Shown: one piece after another, positions 1-12,700 of the stretch
Layout of the letters: every line of letters starts with the position of its first letter
How positions within the stretch are numbered: position 1 is the stretch's first letter
Assembly: GCA_033807775.1 (NCBI GenBank)
Contig: CM066322.1
Coordinates: forward strand, 17,535,001-17,599,000
Origin: Saussurea involucrata
Lineage: Eukaryota > Streptophyta > Magnoliopsida > Asterales > Asteraceae
DNA: 64,000 bases
Direction of reading: 5' to 3'
Made by a program: the position numbers and the translations under genes
The notes under the pieces: generated by a model
Databases searched by the model: none
Told to the model about the DNA's origin: nothing
Seen by the model: the letters and a program-made list of their open reading frames with translations, nothing else

Positions 1-3000
1 GCTAAACGTTCCAAAGAATCAGTTTCTTTTATCGGCAAGAAATGAGCAGACTTCGTCAATCTATCCACAATCACCCAGATAGAATCGAATCCCTTAGAAG
101 TTCTTGGCAACTTGGTAATGAAATCAGTAGTAATCTGATCCCATTTCCACATTGGTATATCTAGTCGTTGTAACTGACCAAACGGCTTCTGATGCTCAAT
201 CTTTACTTTCTTGCAGGTAGTACAATCTTCTACATACTTAGCAACACTTCTCTTCATTCCCGGCCACCAATAGAATTGTTTCAAATCTCTGTACATTTTA
301 TTCGTACCTGGATGAATAGAAAAACGAGATTGATGAGCTTCTAGTAGTACACGATCCCGTAATCCACCCAAACGAGGTACCCAAATTCTGTTTCCTATAC
401 ACAACAACCCACGGTCATCTTTCCCAAGCAATGCTGATATCCCAACCAACCGTTCAGATTTCAAACTTTCTTCTTGATAAGCATCTATTTGGCATTTCAA
501 TAATTCGTCAAAAATATTTGGAAGCAGTTCAGCTCGAAGAGATATCGCTTTTATCGTTCCACTCCTTTCTTGACGACTTAGCGCATCTGCCACCATGTTC
601 GCCTTCCCGGGGTGATAAAGGATTTCACAATCATAATCATTTACCAATTCCAACCACCTTCTTTGCCTTATATTCAGTTCCTTCTGATCGAAAAGATGTT
701 GGAGACTCTTGTGGTCCGTGAAAATTTGACATTTAGAACCATAAAGATAATGTCTCCAAATCTTCAAGGCAAATACAACTGCTGCTAGTTCCATATCATG
801 AGTAGGATATTGTCTTTCATGATCCTTCAGTTGACGGGAAGCATAAGCAATCACCTTCCCACGTTGCATGAGTACACATCCCAAACCCAGCTTAGAGGCA
901 TCACTGTAGACCACAAAATCATCGGAACCTTCGGGCAATGCTAATATCGGCGCGCTGCAGAGTTTCTCCTTTAATATCCTGAAAGCCTTGTTCTGCTTTC
1001 CATTCAAACTTTAAATTCTTCCGAGTCAGCTTGGTCAACGGTGTCGCGATTCGAGAAAAGTCTTTTATAAACTTCCGATAGTATCCAGCTAGACCCAGAA
1101 AACTTCGTACTTCGGTTGCCGTCTTTGGCGGTTCCCAATTTTCAATTGCTTCCACTTTTGCTGGATCAACTTGTATACCCTTCTCTGAAACTACATGCCC
1201 CAAAAACTGAACTTCCCGCAACCATAATTCACATTTAGAGAACTTAGCGTACAACTTTTCTTTCTTCAATAATTCCAATATCAAACGAAGATGTTGCGCA
1301 TGATCCTCTTTGGATCGGGAATAAATAAGTATATCATCGATAAACACAATGACAAATTTATCGAGATAAGGCTTACATACCCGATTCATCAAATCCATAA
1401 AAGCGGCTGGAGCATTCGTCAATCCAAAAGGCATTACCAAAAATTCGTAGTGGCCGTATCTTGTGCGAAAAGCAGTCTTTAAAACATCCTTCTCCTTAAC
1501 CTTCAACTGATGGTAGCCAGATCTGAGATCAATCTTGGAGAAGTAACAAGCTCCAACTAATTGATCAAAAAGGTCATCAATTCTTGGGAGTGGATACTTG
1601 TTCTTGATCGTGCGCTTGTTCAGCTCCCGATAATCGATACACATTCTCATTGAACCGTCTTTCTTCTTCACAAATAAAACTGGTGCACCCCATGGCGATG
1701 AGCTGGGTCTGATGAAGCCCTTATCAGATAAATCTTGAAGCTGTGACATCATTTCTTTCATTTCTGGTGGTGCTAATCTGTACGGCGCACGAGCGATGGG
1801 ATTGGCTCCAGGTACCAGGTCTATTCCAAATTCTACTTGCCTAACAGGAGGAAGACTATTCAAGTCTTCAGGAAAAACTTTTGGGTATTCACTAACAATG
1901 GAAATATCTTCCAGCTTACACTTTTCAGGCCTACTATCTATCACATAGGCTAGATAACTAGAGCAACCCTTATTAACACATTTACGGGCTTTTACCATAG
2001 ATATAAGACTGGACTGATGATTCTTACGATCTCCATAAATCACTACTGATCTCTTATCTGGTAAAACAACATTGATTATTTTCTTATCACAAACTATATT
2101 AGCCTGATTCTCAGCTAGCCAATCCATTCCTACTACCACATCAAATTCAATCAAAGCTATTGGGAACAGTTGTATCGGTACTCCACATCCCTCTATATTT
2201 ATCATGCAACGATCAAAAACCTCTTTAACTGTCACTTGGTTATCATTTGCGGTGTCTACTAATAAAGCATGTTTTAACATTTTAGGCTCTAAATGCATGT
2301 GAGCAGCAAAGGAGGGAGACACAAAAGATCGGTTTGCACCGGAATCAAATAACACTTTAGCAGGCGTGGAGTTTATGAAAAATGTACCTGTGACCACATC
2401 CGGAGTTTCTTCCGCCTCTTTAGCTGTCATTTGGAACGTACGACCCCTCGTTCTCGGCGGTTCTATTCTTGGGACCACTGGTCTAGTAATGGCTGGTTTC
2501 CCCGATGTACCCCCGGATTGTATTCTACCCCGCGGACAATCTGATTGAAGGTGATCCGGAGAATTGCACAAAAAGCAAAATCGTGTTACTCGACAATCCT
2601 TTACAACATGCCCAGTTTTCCCACATTTAAAACAAACCCGTGACTCTACTTGGCAATTTCCCTGATGGTAACGATTACACCTTGGACATGGTCTTTCTGT
2701 TGGTCGAAATGACGGACGGTTGTCAAACCTCTGAAATCTAGGTTTCCTCGAATCCTGTGGTGGTCCTTCCCATTTTCTTTTCCCTAAGCTCTTATCACCA
2801 GTATCTCTTTTATTATCTCTTTCCACATTCTCGGCAGCATCCACCGCAGCTGTAAAAGTATTTGGCCCTGTGGCAGTCACCAATCTTCGAACCTCGGAAT
2901 TCAACCCATAAATAAACCTCTCCATTTTCATCTTTTCTGTAGCAACATAATATCCTGCAAAACGAGAGTTCTCCAAAAATCGTGCAGTATAATCTCTAAC

Positions 3001-3654
3001 CGACAGATTTCCTTGTTGTAGATTCATGAATTCTTCTTCTAACTGTCTGACAGCAGCTTGTGGACAGAAGTGCGTTGTGAAAGCTAACACAAATTCCTCC
3101 CATGCAAAAGTAGTGTAAACATCCGTTCCTCTTGATTCTATATGAGCCTCCCACCAATACAGAGCATCCCCTTTCAGCATCGCAGCTCCATAAAGCACTT
3201 TGTCTTCTTCAGCACACTTACACGTCTTGAAGATGGCCTCTATTTCTTTCAGCCACCTCATCGCCTTTACTGGATATCGGACTCCTGAATATGTAGGGGG
3301 CTTACAACTAAGAAACATTTTATAGTCGCACCTTTTCATCACTGGTAGAACAGTAGAGGTAAGTGGTATCTCCACTTCATGTTCCGGATCTGGTCTTTCA
3401 GTTTCATTAAGACGATTACGTTCGAACATGGCTTGTATGCTATCCTGTAATCTCCCCATTTCAGCAGTCAGATCATCTCGTGTAACAAACTCTGTACCAT
3501 GCTGTTGTGTTCTACCTCCAGTTCGGCCTCCTGTTCCCCTTCCAGTTCTACCTCTACCACGATCTCCTCCTCTTCCCCCTGTTCCTAATGGTGGATTCTC
3601 TCCACTTGAATTCCTTCCTCTTCCCTGATTCCCTTGTCTGGTGCCACTCGCCAT
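1..3654 (-). pseudogene. Gypsy-A gag-pol polyprotein, frameshifted, 3' end outside window
   Basis: The first frame (919-3654, 911 codons) starts at ATG 3654. It encodes a Gly/Arg-rich N-terminus, a retrotransposon gag domain (about residues 110-280), three zinc knuckles (about 323-334, 341-354, 360-373), an aspartic protease with DSGA (437-440), and reverse transcriptase (about 640-820) with an FIDD active site at 771-774. Near 975-990 the frame is lost just before RNase H. RNase H (motif YSDAS, near 900-920) and the zinc-binding and catalytic parts of integrase continue in another frame down to base 1. A single indel accounts for the break. The protein copies element RNA into DNA and integrates it, so this copy is unlikely to be autonomous. 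Confidence 0.9.
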
Positions 3655-3900
3655 TCTGTGGATTCAAACAAGGTTAATATACACATAAGCACATACCCCA
3701 TATAATAAGATATTCCAGTTCAAACATGTACCTGTAAGATCATAATTACACTGGCCTGGTGTAATTTGAAATTACCTTACATGATGTTCCTTCTACCTTT
3801 TATACTTAATATCCCCAGGTTCTAAATTAATAGGGACATCCTACTTCACATGCAGTTTAAGTCTAGGTACAGATACTAATACCTAAATCCCTTAAACTAG

Positions 3901-3913
3901 GGCTCTGATACCA
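3901..3913 (-). promoter_or_regulatory. Primer-binding site of Gypsy-A
   Basis: Read on the minus strand it is TGGTATCAGAGCC, complementary to the 3' end of plant initiator methionine tRNA. It lies two bases after the LTR end (GTTGTTACA), as expected for minus-strand priming. Confidence 0.9.
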
Positions 3914-3915
3914 TC

Positions 3916-4967
3916 TGTAACAACCCGCATTTAAAATATCCAAATAACATAAAATTCATAACAAATTTTCACATTAGGTCCCCAAGGTCTGACTAAAGAA
4001 AGTAAGAAATTCATTACAAACTTTTTCAATTAAAATTACAAAACAACTGATCGTCTATTTTATAATCACAAAACGCATCCCTAACTTCATGATGATAATC
4101 TTCACAAAAGCTATCCAACAAGTACTCAATCTACTTGTTCTTACTGGAACCATCACCTGGAATACAAAGTTTGGAAAACAGAAAATGAGGGTTAGACCTA
4201 AAGGTCTAGTGAGTAAATCCCTACATTTGAAAATCATTAAAATTCATTTATATAAAACATTTCTTTATATAAATACACATATATTGCACGTAAATTAATA
4301 CCTGTCTCATTCTACCTTATCCCTCCACCAATGGCCAATATCAATTGGTTGCGAACCAATTTATCACACCGGTCCAAAGCCCGGCCACGTATTATATTTT
4401 CATATAATACTCACGTAATTATAATATCTCAATATATTATAATCACCCACGTATGACATATTCATACCACATATCAAATATTTTCTATTCACATAACGTA
4501 TTCCAGTAAAATACTTTTAATGTAAAACTCACCTGATTAGTTTAACAGCAAAAGCCTTCCCAAGTTACTATCACGTATGATCACCTTTCACAGAATCTTA
4601 ATTACTTCAGATTGTTCCTAGAACCACATCAACAACTTCTTAATTTCTTCTTTCTTCTTTCCTTTAGCCTTTCTCTCGATCTCTCTCTCAACCGAATACA
4701 CCACACAAACACCCCCTCACACTTTTGCTATCTGTGTTAAAATGAGACACCTCCTTTACATGAGGTGGAAAAAGGCGGTGGTGGGAGAAGGTTTGACAAA
4801 ATAGCCCAAACAAACCCTAGGCTTATCTTACTAGACAATAAATACCCCCCCCCCTAACTTTCAAATTATAATTAAACTTATCCCCTTAACTCCTAACTCC
4901 ATAAAACATTAACATAAAGACTTATAAAATTCCAAATTTAAAATAAATAAAATACCTGGTTATTACA
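3916..4967 (-). repeat. 5' LTR of Gypsy-A (1,052 bp)
   Basis: Bounded by imperfect inverted ends: on the minus strand it starts TGTAATAACC and ends GGTTGTTACA. It carries the palindrome TAGACCTAAAGGTCTA at 4193-4208, also present in the LTRs of Gypsy-B and of the solo LTR. The expected TSD base set on the right is TGTCA (4968-4972); its partner is outside the window. Confidence 0.85.
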
Positions 4968-5460
4968 TGTCATACAAATGAGTATGAGTTCCCAACACCT
5001 TTTACAACCCAGGGTGTTAAATGTTTTAAATTAATTATGATTTCATTCCCGAGCATGAACTGTTTGTAACTGTCATGCATGTTTTCCACGAACTACGTGT
5101 TTTACTTAAGAAAGCCTGTTATGTATGACGAAATGAGAATGATGATTTAAAGGATTTAAAAGTGCATATTTTATGAAATGAATGATGTGCTTTGTGGAGT
5201 CGGTCTGCACTGTGGGATCAGAGAGTGATCCTCGGGACCTGATGATCCCTTGGATATGTATGATGGACTGGTAGGTTGGAACTCGTTTCCTCCTATTTCG
5301 AGCAGAAGGGAGTTTGCATAGGCTTCGAAAGAGGCGAGAGGGGAGTCTGCTTGGGCCCCGACCGCGGAATGCTTATGTGATCCAAAGCACAGTGCAGTAC
5401 CATGCTGGAGGTTATGTTAAGATTTACGATGAATCTTTTATAAACATTTTATACTGGTTT
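4968..5460 (+). repeat. 5' LTR fragment of Gypsy-B
   Basis: Aligns by eye with the middle of the solo LTR (reverse strand of about 13740-14215) and with about 8995-9410 of the 3' LTR. Shared landmarks are GAGTTCCC, GTTAAATG, the GGAGTCGGTCT block and the CACAGTGCAGTACCAT block. The first half is missing because Gypsy-A interrupts it. Confidence 0.75.
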
Positions 5461-8133
5461 ACCTTGTGTCGGTAGCTCTTGCAGAATTATGTCATATGAA
5501 AAGATTTTCATTCAATACATCATTGTCGTAATAACATCGTTCTGATTGAGTAAGAGTAAGGTCGAAATGCATGCAAGCGATTCTCGAATCGTAGTGCAGG
5601 GCATTGAAGTTATAAGAGTGACGAGGTCGAGTACACCCAAGATAGTTTCAAATGTTGTTTATTTAAAATGATAAAATGTGTAAATGATTTTATCTATTGC
5701 GTTGTCATGCATGAAGGCTATGAACTCACTAGGTCATAGGATATAGTATGTTAAGCTAAGGAAGAACTTCAAGAGTGGAAAAGTGTCGGGCAAATCAGGA
5801 AGGAATGTTGTAGCCTTAGTATTTGTGCTCAAGAGGAAAGGTGAACAGTGGTAGAGTCGGAAGTGGATTATAGTGTGGGTTGTATGAGGGTTTACACCCT
5901 TGTACGGTAACGGGAAGTACGGTTGTTAACAGACGTGTCTGGAGGAAGGACTTGAAGCCTTCAAGGTGATGGTTTTAGCAACTCGTTATGAGGAGTGTGG
6001 GAGGAAGAATGAAATGTCTATGGCGTGGGAATATGAGCTTCGAGGTGAGCTTGTAATGTTGTAGTTACGTGAGTGGGTTTCGAAAAGAGGGAGCTAGATC
6101 ATGAAGTTGATTATGATATGTTGGAAAGAGTAGGTTCCGTAAGGAGCCCTTGTTAAAGAATAAGTCAAGGAAGTAGTTACAGGTTGTCAGTTGATGTCGA
6201 AGTCGACAGTTGTGTAAGATGGTCGAGGCCGAAGACGCGAACCAGAAGGTTGAAAATTGATAGATCACCTTGTAGGGGTGTTAAGAGGATGGGAAGTTAC
6301 CGTTTGAATAAGCGTTCTATTTACGAGATAGAAAAGGGGTTCGTAAATGATGAGGAATGTAGCACAAACGAAGCGAGTAGGTAGACTTTATCAGTCAGTA
6401 AGGAAATACGCCGCGTCTATGTAAGGGCTCAGATCGTAAAGAGCTAGCTAGAATGTCTGAGGTTGAATCAATTAAGAACTCATGAATTATAGATCAACTA
6501 GTGGGGAAAGGGCTATGTAACGAGATAGACTTGCTTGTGTTTATGGGAGGATATGAAGGCAGGTTCAAATTATGTGAATGATCATGAGAGATCTGGTCCG
6601 CAGTATGCTGTGATGGGCAAAGAGTGTACGGTTGTGTAGTGACAGTATTGGTCAAGCTAAATGTGCCAGCTAGTGTCGTAGTGATATGATGTCAGAGAGA
6701 GGAAGCGTCAGATAGAAGCCTTTTTGGGGGTTTCGGGTGAAGTGTTCGAGTTGTTAACAGATATTGGGGCACGTAATGTGTGAGTTGACGTTGTGATATG
6801 TTTATGTTCGAGAGAGCATAACTGAGTGATGATGGGTGGCTACCTAAAGGAGAAACCAAGTGTTTTTTTTAAAATTGTAAGAGTCGCTAAGTAAGCATAT
6901 TTTGGGATCATGGGGAGTTAAAGAAGATGAGGGGTGTGTTAACTAGAATGTGGTGGAATAGATGTGAACCCCTTAAGGAATGTGAGATGTTGCTTTGTGT
7001 GAAAGAATTATCTGAAAAAGTAAAAAGGTTGGAGATTAAAGGATGTGCAATGACGTCAGACACTGATGTCATTTCAAGACGACTTGGTGGAATGTCTTAA
7101 GATAGAATCTTGGTGCAATTGCTTAATTTTGAAAGTAAAGAGAAGGTGATGTCAGCATGTAGAAAGATCGAGGGAGAGGGGCAAGCAATGTTTGATAGGC
7201 AGTGCTCCAAGCTAAAGTGGGGAGGTAAGGATAGTATGCCGAATTAAGTGGGTAAATTGGAAGTAATAAACTTGGCAGTAAGGTCGAAAGGTGCAGTGTT
7301 GTGTACATTGTCATGGATAAGAGTATTGAGGAAGGGAATAGGGTAGGAGTTTGTGCAGGAAGGGAAGGGATAAGACAACTGAATAAGTTAAGTTAGTGAC
7401 CTCGTGAGAAAGGTTTAAACAAATCGGTCGTGCAGTGATTAAGCTAGTGAGAATAGTATGGTGTGGCCATGGTTACTCCTCCCAGGGGAGTGAGGATAAT
7501 CGGTGTTAGGTTATATGAATGAGAGAATGTGGAACTCAGCGAGGGATTGACGTGTTTCAGGAAAAGTCTAGTGCGAGTAGATGAACAACGCAATGAAGGG
7601 TTGGAAGTTCCTACCCTTAGTTACGTGTAAGTATGAGCGGTGAAGTGGTGAGGATGTGAAAGATGATTGACGAACTATGGTCGAGGTGATCCGAGAAAGG
7701 GAAATGTTATCTGCCTAGACGATGGTTAGGTGGGGAAGTAAACTAGAATTGCTTGTAATGCGAGGAAGAAACTTCGGGTTATGAGTTGTTAGGACGTACG
7801 GGTTGACCTTGTGTTTGTCTTTTGATAAGTGAATCATAGGTGGTGGCGGGAATTTAGCCAAGTTCCTCCTTAAAGGAAGTATAGATGCATGAGAAGCCTT
7901 ATTTAATATTCTATTGATTAAGACCGATCGAATAAGAACAGTAGCCTATGAGTTAGAGTACCGTAAGAACTGAAGGGAATGCATCCAATGTTCCATGTTC
8001 GAATTTAATGAGGTGGTTGACTGAGTCAGAAGTCGCTTTACCTTAGAGAGGAGTTAGTTGTGGTGTGGGCACGACATCTGCGTCCATTCCAATAAGGAAT
8101 TCCGGGGACGGAATTCTTTTAAGGAGGGAGTGT
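5461..8133 (+). other. Internal region of Gypsy-B, no coding capacity
   Basis: Stop codons are frequent in all six frames and I cannot recognise gag, protease, RT or integrase motifs. The last 30 bases (GGGACGGAATTCTTTTAAGG onwards) look like the usual pol-end/polypurine-tract junction of plant Gypsy elements. Either a heavily decayed gag-pol or a non-coding large retrotransposon derivative (LARD-like). Confidence 0.6.
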
Positions 8134-9755
8134 TGTAGCAACCCAAATTTTTTGTAGGAATTGAAGTTTGGTGGCCAAAATTAATAAAATAAAAGTTTCA
8201 GGCAAAGGACTTATTTGCAAAGTGTGGAAAATGTAAATAGGGACCAGACCCCTAGGGTTTGTCACTGTATTGTGTGATCTGGATGTTGGTTGCGGCTGAG
8301 AAGGAATCGAGAGTAATAGGCCATTGAGAGCTCGGTAGAAGCGTGAAGAAACTCTGGTGATTGGTAAGTATTATCATCTCTTAAGATCTTTCTGTATGTA
8401 GTAAGCCTTTGATTGATCAAATCTTGGTTTTATAATTGTATGGGGATTAAGAACACCCTGAGGGTTTTTAATCGTATCCTTTCGGGTTGTTATGGTAGTA
8501 AGAATTATTCTGATTTTAAGGACTTTGTTATGCAAACGTTTTATGTAAGAATGCAGCAATAAAACTCTCTTTTATTCGTCGGTTAGGAAGAAATCGAGTA
8601 TAATCGTGTAGGGTGCAAACCCTGTTCGTGATCGCCGATACCGGGAGTAGGTAGTACTGGGAGACGGTAGTACCGGGAGTCGGTAGTACCGGGAGACGGT
8701 AGTACCGGGAGTCGGTAGTACCGGGAGACGATAGTTCCGGGAGTCGGTATTACCGGGAGTGGGTAGTGCCGGGAGTCGGTAACACCGGGAGTAAGAGGAG
8801 TACCGGGGGTTCCACTACCGGGTATTGGGTGTATTAAGGGCTCAGTATGAAACTAAGAGTTCGGTTCGCTTTTAAGCCGGATTAAGAGGAGAACTTAGGA
8901 CTAGAAATTGAGTTGCATCTAATCAAATTATAAATTTAATCTTTAGGTGTACGGTCGGATCGAGGCAAGAGGTTAGGAAGAGAATTGCTATCAGGTGAGT
9001 TCCCTAACCCTCTTTCATGACGTAAATGTTAAATGATTCTTTTACTGAATATGGTTTTATCAAGCATGAAATATTTATGATCTGATATGCATGGAAAGAA
9101 AGGAATGTTTGACATGTTGAAATGATGCGCATGATTTATGTAGAGTTAAATGTTTTACAAAACGTATGTGCATGTTATGTGATGTCGGTCTGTACTGTGG
9201 GATCAATGAGCCTCGGGATCTGATGCTCCCTTGGTTATGTATGACGAGACGGTAGGTTGGAATTCGTTTCCTCCTAGGCGGGTATCGGGGAGTCTGCTTG
9301 GGCCCCGGTACGAGAGGGCGAGAGGGGAGTCTGCTTGGGCCCCGATCGCGAATGGTTAAGTGATCCATTACACAGTGCAGTACCATATGTGATGATTTAA
9401 GATTTATGATGCCTTTTAATAAAATGATATCGTATTGTTTTTACATGTTGTTTTCGGAGGGAATTCACTAGACCTTTTGGTCTAACCCTCGCTTTCAAAA
9501 CTAAACCATTTTCAGGTAAGCGTACATCAAGTTCTTCTAATAAGAACTAGGGAAGGAGGCAAAGAGAACTTGGAGCTTAGAGATCTCCAGATTCTGTTAT
9601 GAGATAATGATTAGTTAGTACTCGGCTGTGAGTTTAGAGACTTCCGCTGTAATGTTTTGTTTAGTACGTTTAATGATGATGTAAAGACAAGCTTACTTAA
9701 GTAATTTGAATGCTTATGTTATGTTATAAAATGTTTTGAAAAGTGGGACGTTACA
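8134..9755 (+). repeat. 3' LTR of Gypsy-B (1,622 bp)
   Basis: Starts TGTAGCAACCC after the polypurine tract and ends GGGACGTTACA, so its ends are imperfect inverted repeats. Contains a 16 bp minisatellite (8641-8784) and the palindrome TAGACCTTTTGGTCTA (9469-9484). Its ends resemble those of the solo LTR at 13403-15201. Confidence 0.8.
8641..8784. repeat. 16 bp minisatellite inside Gypsy-B LTR
   Basis: About nine copies of CCGGGAGTCGGTAGTA, with GAGTC and GAGAC versions alternating so that a 32 bp dimer is visible. Degenerate copies continue to about 8825. Confidence 0.9.
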
Positions 9756-12700
9756 TATTATTATTGATTATGATATTTTATCTTCACGTACGTAATTCAA
9801 ATATTATTAAATTTGGTATATAATTGTATTTAGGTTGTTTTCAGGAAAAAAAACTTTATTTAGGTTCAACCCATTATTAGCAATGTTAATCAAGAAGCAA
9901 AAGGAAGAGATCACAGTACAATTTCAGCACCTTCATTGCCTCATTTACATCAACTCATCAAGAAGAGTGTGCAACTCCTACTAACAGAGAAGTAGAGATT
10001 ACGAGAACATCAAAAACAGTACTGTGCAACTCCTACTAACAGCGAAGCATCAATAACAGTACTGTGCAACTCCTACTAACAGAGAAGCATCAAGAACAAT
10101 ACTGTGCAACTCCTACCAACAGATGGGGTTGAGAATGGGGAAGCAATTAAACTTGTAATTATACCTTTTTTTATTATTGATCATAAACTATTCATTACCA
10201 AATGTTCTATAAATTTTTTTTATTATTATTATTGATTATGATATTTTATCTTCACGTGCGTAATTCAAATATTATTAAATTTGGTATATAACGGTATTTA
10301 GGTTGTTTTCAGAAAAAAAAAACTTTATTTAGGTTCAACCCATTATTAGCATTGTTAATCAAGAAGCAAAAAGAAGAGATCACAATACAATTTCAGCACC
10401 TTCATTGCCTCATTTACCTCAACTCATCAAGAAGAGTGTGCAACTCCTACTAACAGAGAAGTAGAGATTACGAGAACATCAAGAACAGTACTGTGTAACT
10501 CCTACTAACAGAAAAAGCATCAAGAATAGCACTGTGCAACTCCTACTAACAGAGAAGCATCAAGAAATGTATTGTGCAACTCTTACCAACAGATAGGGTT
10601 GAAAATGGGGAAGCAATTAAACTTGTAATTATATCCTTTTATTTAATTATTGATCATACACTATTCTTTACCAAATGTTCTATAAAAAAATTTATTATTA
10701 TTATTGATTATGATATTTTATCTTCACGTACGTAATTCAAATATTATTAAATTTGGTATATAACTGTATTTAGGTTGTTTTCAGGAAAAAAAAACTTTAT
10801 TTTGGTTCAACCCATTATTAGCAATGTTAATCAAGAAGCAAAAGGAAGAGATCACAGTACAATTTCAGCACCTTCATTGCCTCATTTACCTCAACTCATC
10901 AAGAAGAGTGTGCAACTCCTACTAACAGAGAAGTAGAGATTACTAGAACATCAAAAACAGTACTGTGCAACTCCTACTAACAGAGAAGCATCAAAAACAG
11001 TACTATGCAACTGCTACTAACAAAGAAGCATCAACAACAGTACTGTGCAACTCCTACCAACAGATGGGGTTGAGAATGGTGAAGCAATTAAACTTGTAAT
11101 TATACCCTTTTATTTAATTATTGATCATACACTATTCTTTACCAAATGTTCTATAAAAAATTATTATTATTATTGATTACGATATTTTATCTTCACGTAC
11201 GTAATTCAAATATTATTAAATTTGGTATATAACTGTATTTAGGTTGTTTTCAGAAGAAGAAAAAAAACTTTATTTAGGTTCAACCCATTATTAGCAATGT
11301 TAATCAAGAAGCAAAAGGAAGAGATCACAGTACAATTTCAGCACCTTCATTGCCTCATTTACCTCAACTCATCAAGAAGAGTGTGCAACTCCTACTAACA
11401 GAGAAGTAGAGATTACGAGAACATCAAGAACATTATTGTGCAACTCCTACTAACAGAGAAGCATCAAGAACAATACTGTGCAACTCTTACCAACAGATAG
11501 GGTTGCGAATGGGGAAGCAATTAAACTTGTAATTATACCCTTTTATTTAATTATTGATCATAAACTATTCTTTACCAAATGTTCTATAAAAAATTATTAT
11601 TATTATTGAATATGATATTTTATCTTCACGTACGTATTTCAAATATTATTAAATTTCGTATATAACTGTATTTAGGTTGTTTTCAGAAAAAAAAATTATT
11701 TAGGTTCCACCCATTATTAGCAATGTTAATCAAGAAGCAAAAGGAAGAGATCACAGTACAATTTCAGCACCTTCATTGCCTCATTTACCTCAACTCATCA
11801 AGAAGAGTGTGCAACTCCTACTAACAGAGAAGTAGAGATTACGAGAACATCAAGAACAGTAGTGTGCAACTCCTACTAACAGAGAAGTATCAAGAACAGT
11901 ACTGTGCAACTCCTACCAACAGATGGGGTTGAGAATTGGGAAGCAATTAAACTTGTAATTATACCCTTTTATTTAATTATTGATCATAAACTATTCTTTA
12001 CCAAATGTTCTTTAAAAAAATTTATTATTATTATTGATTATCATATTTTATCTTCACGTACGTATTTCAAATATTATTAAATTTGGTATATAACTGTATT
12101 TAGGTTGTTTTCAGGAAAAAAAACTTTATTTAGGTTCAACCCATTATTAGCAATGTTAATCAAGAAGCAAAAGTAAGAGATCACAGTACAATTTCAGCAG
12201 CTTCATTGCCTCATTTACCTCAACTCATCAAGAAGAGTGTGCAACTCCTACTAACAGAGAAGTAGAGATTATTAGAACATCAAAAACAGTATTGTGCAAC
12301 TCCTACTAACAGAGAAGCATCAAAAACAGTATTGTGAAACTGCTACTAAGAGAGAAGCATCAACAACAGTATTGTGCAACTCCTACCAACAGATGTGGTT
12401 GAGAATGGTGAAGCAATTAAACTTGTAATTATACCCTTTTATTTAATTATTGATCATACACTATTCTTTACCAAATGTTCTATAAAAATATTATTATTAT
12501 TATTGATTACGATATTTTATCTTCACGTACGTAATTCAAATATTATTAAATTTGGTATATAACTGTATTTAGGTTGTTTTCAGAAGAAGAAAAAAAACTG
12601 TATTTAGGTTCAACCCATTATTAGCAATGTTAATCAAGAAGCAAAAGGAAGAGATCACAGTACAATTTCAGCACCTTCATTGCCTCATTTACCTCAACTC

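Larger units (their letters stand above)
1..4967 (-). mobile_element. Gypsy-A: Ty3/Gypsy LTR retrotransposon, truncated by window edge
   Basis: Minus-strand Ty3/Gypsy element. Seen from its 5' end: a 5' LTR (3916-4967), an initiator-Met primer-binding site (3901-3913), then gag-pol running leftwards off the window. Its 3' LTR lies outside. Domain order gag, protease, RT, RNase H, integrase is diagnostic of Gypsy, and the RT and protease style resembles plant chromoviruses of the Tekay/Del type (inference). It is inserted in the 5' LTR of Gypsy-B: sequence right of 4967 aligns with the internal part of related LTRs, starting near their GAGTTCCC motif. Confidence 0.9.
4968..9755 (+). mobile_element. 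Gypsy-B: decayed or non-coding LTR element
   Basis: Plus-strand LTR element. A 5' LTR fragment (4968 to about 5460, left part lost behind Gypsy-A) contains the same GGAGTCGGTCTGCACTGTGG block as the 3' LTR near 9185. The internal region ends in a polypurine tract (about 8119-8133), followed by the 3' LTR (8134-9755). The element sits at the left edge of the tandem array; TATTA at 9756-9760 is the expected right TSD, with the partner outside the window. Confidence 0.8.

Noticed and set aside
431..721. 96-codon plus-strand ORF
   Set aside because: Antisense to the RNase H/integrase part of Gypsy-A.
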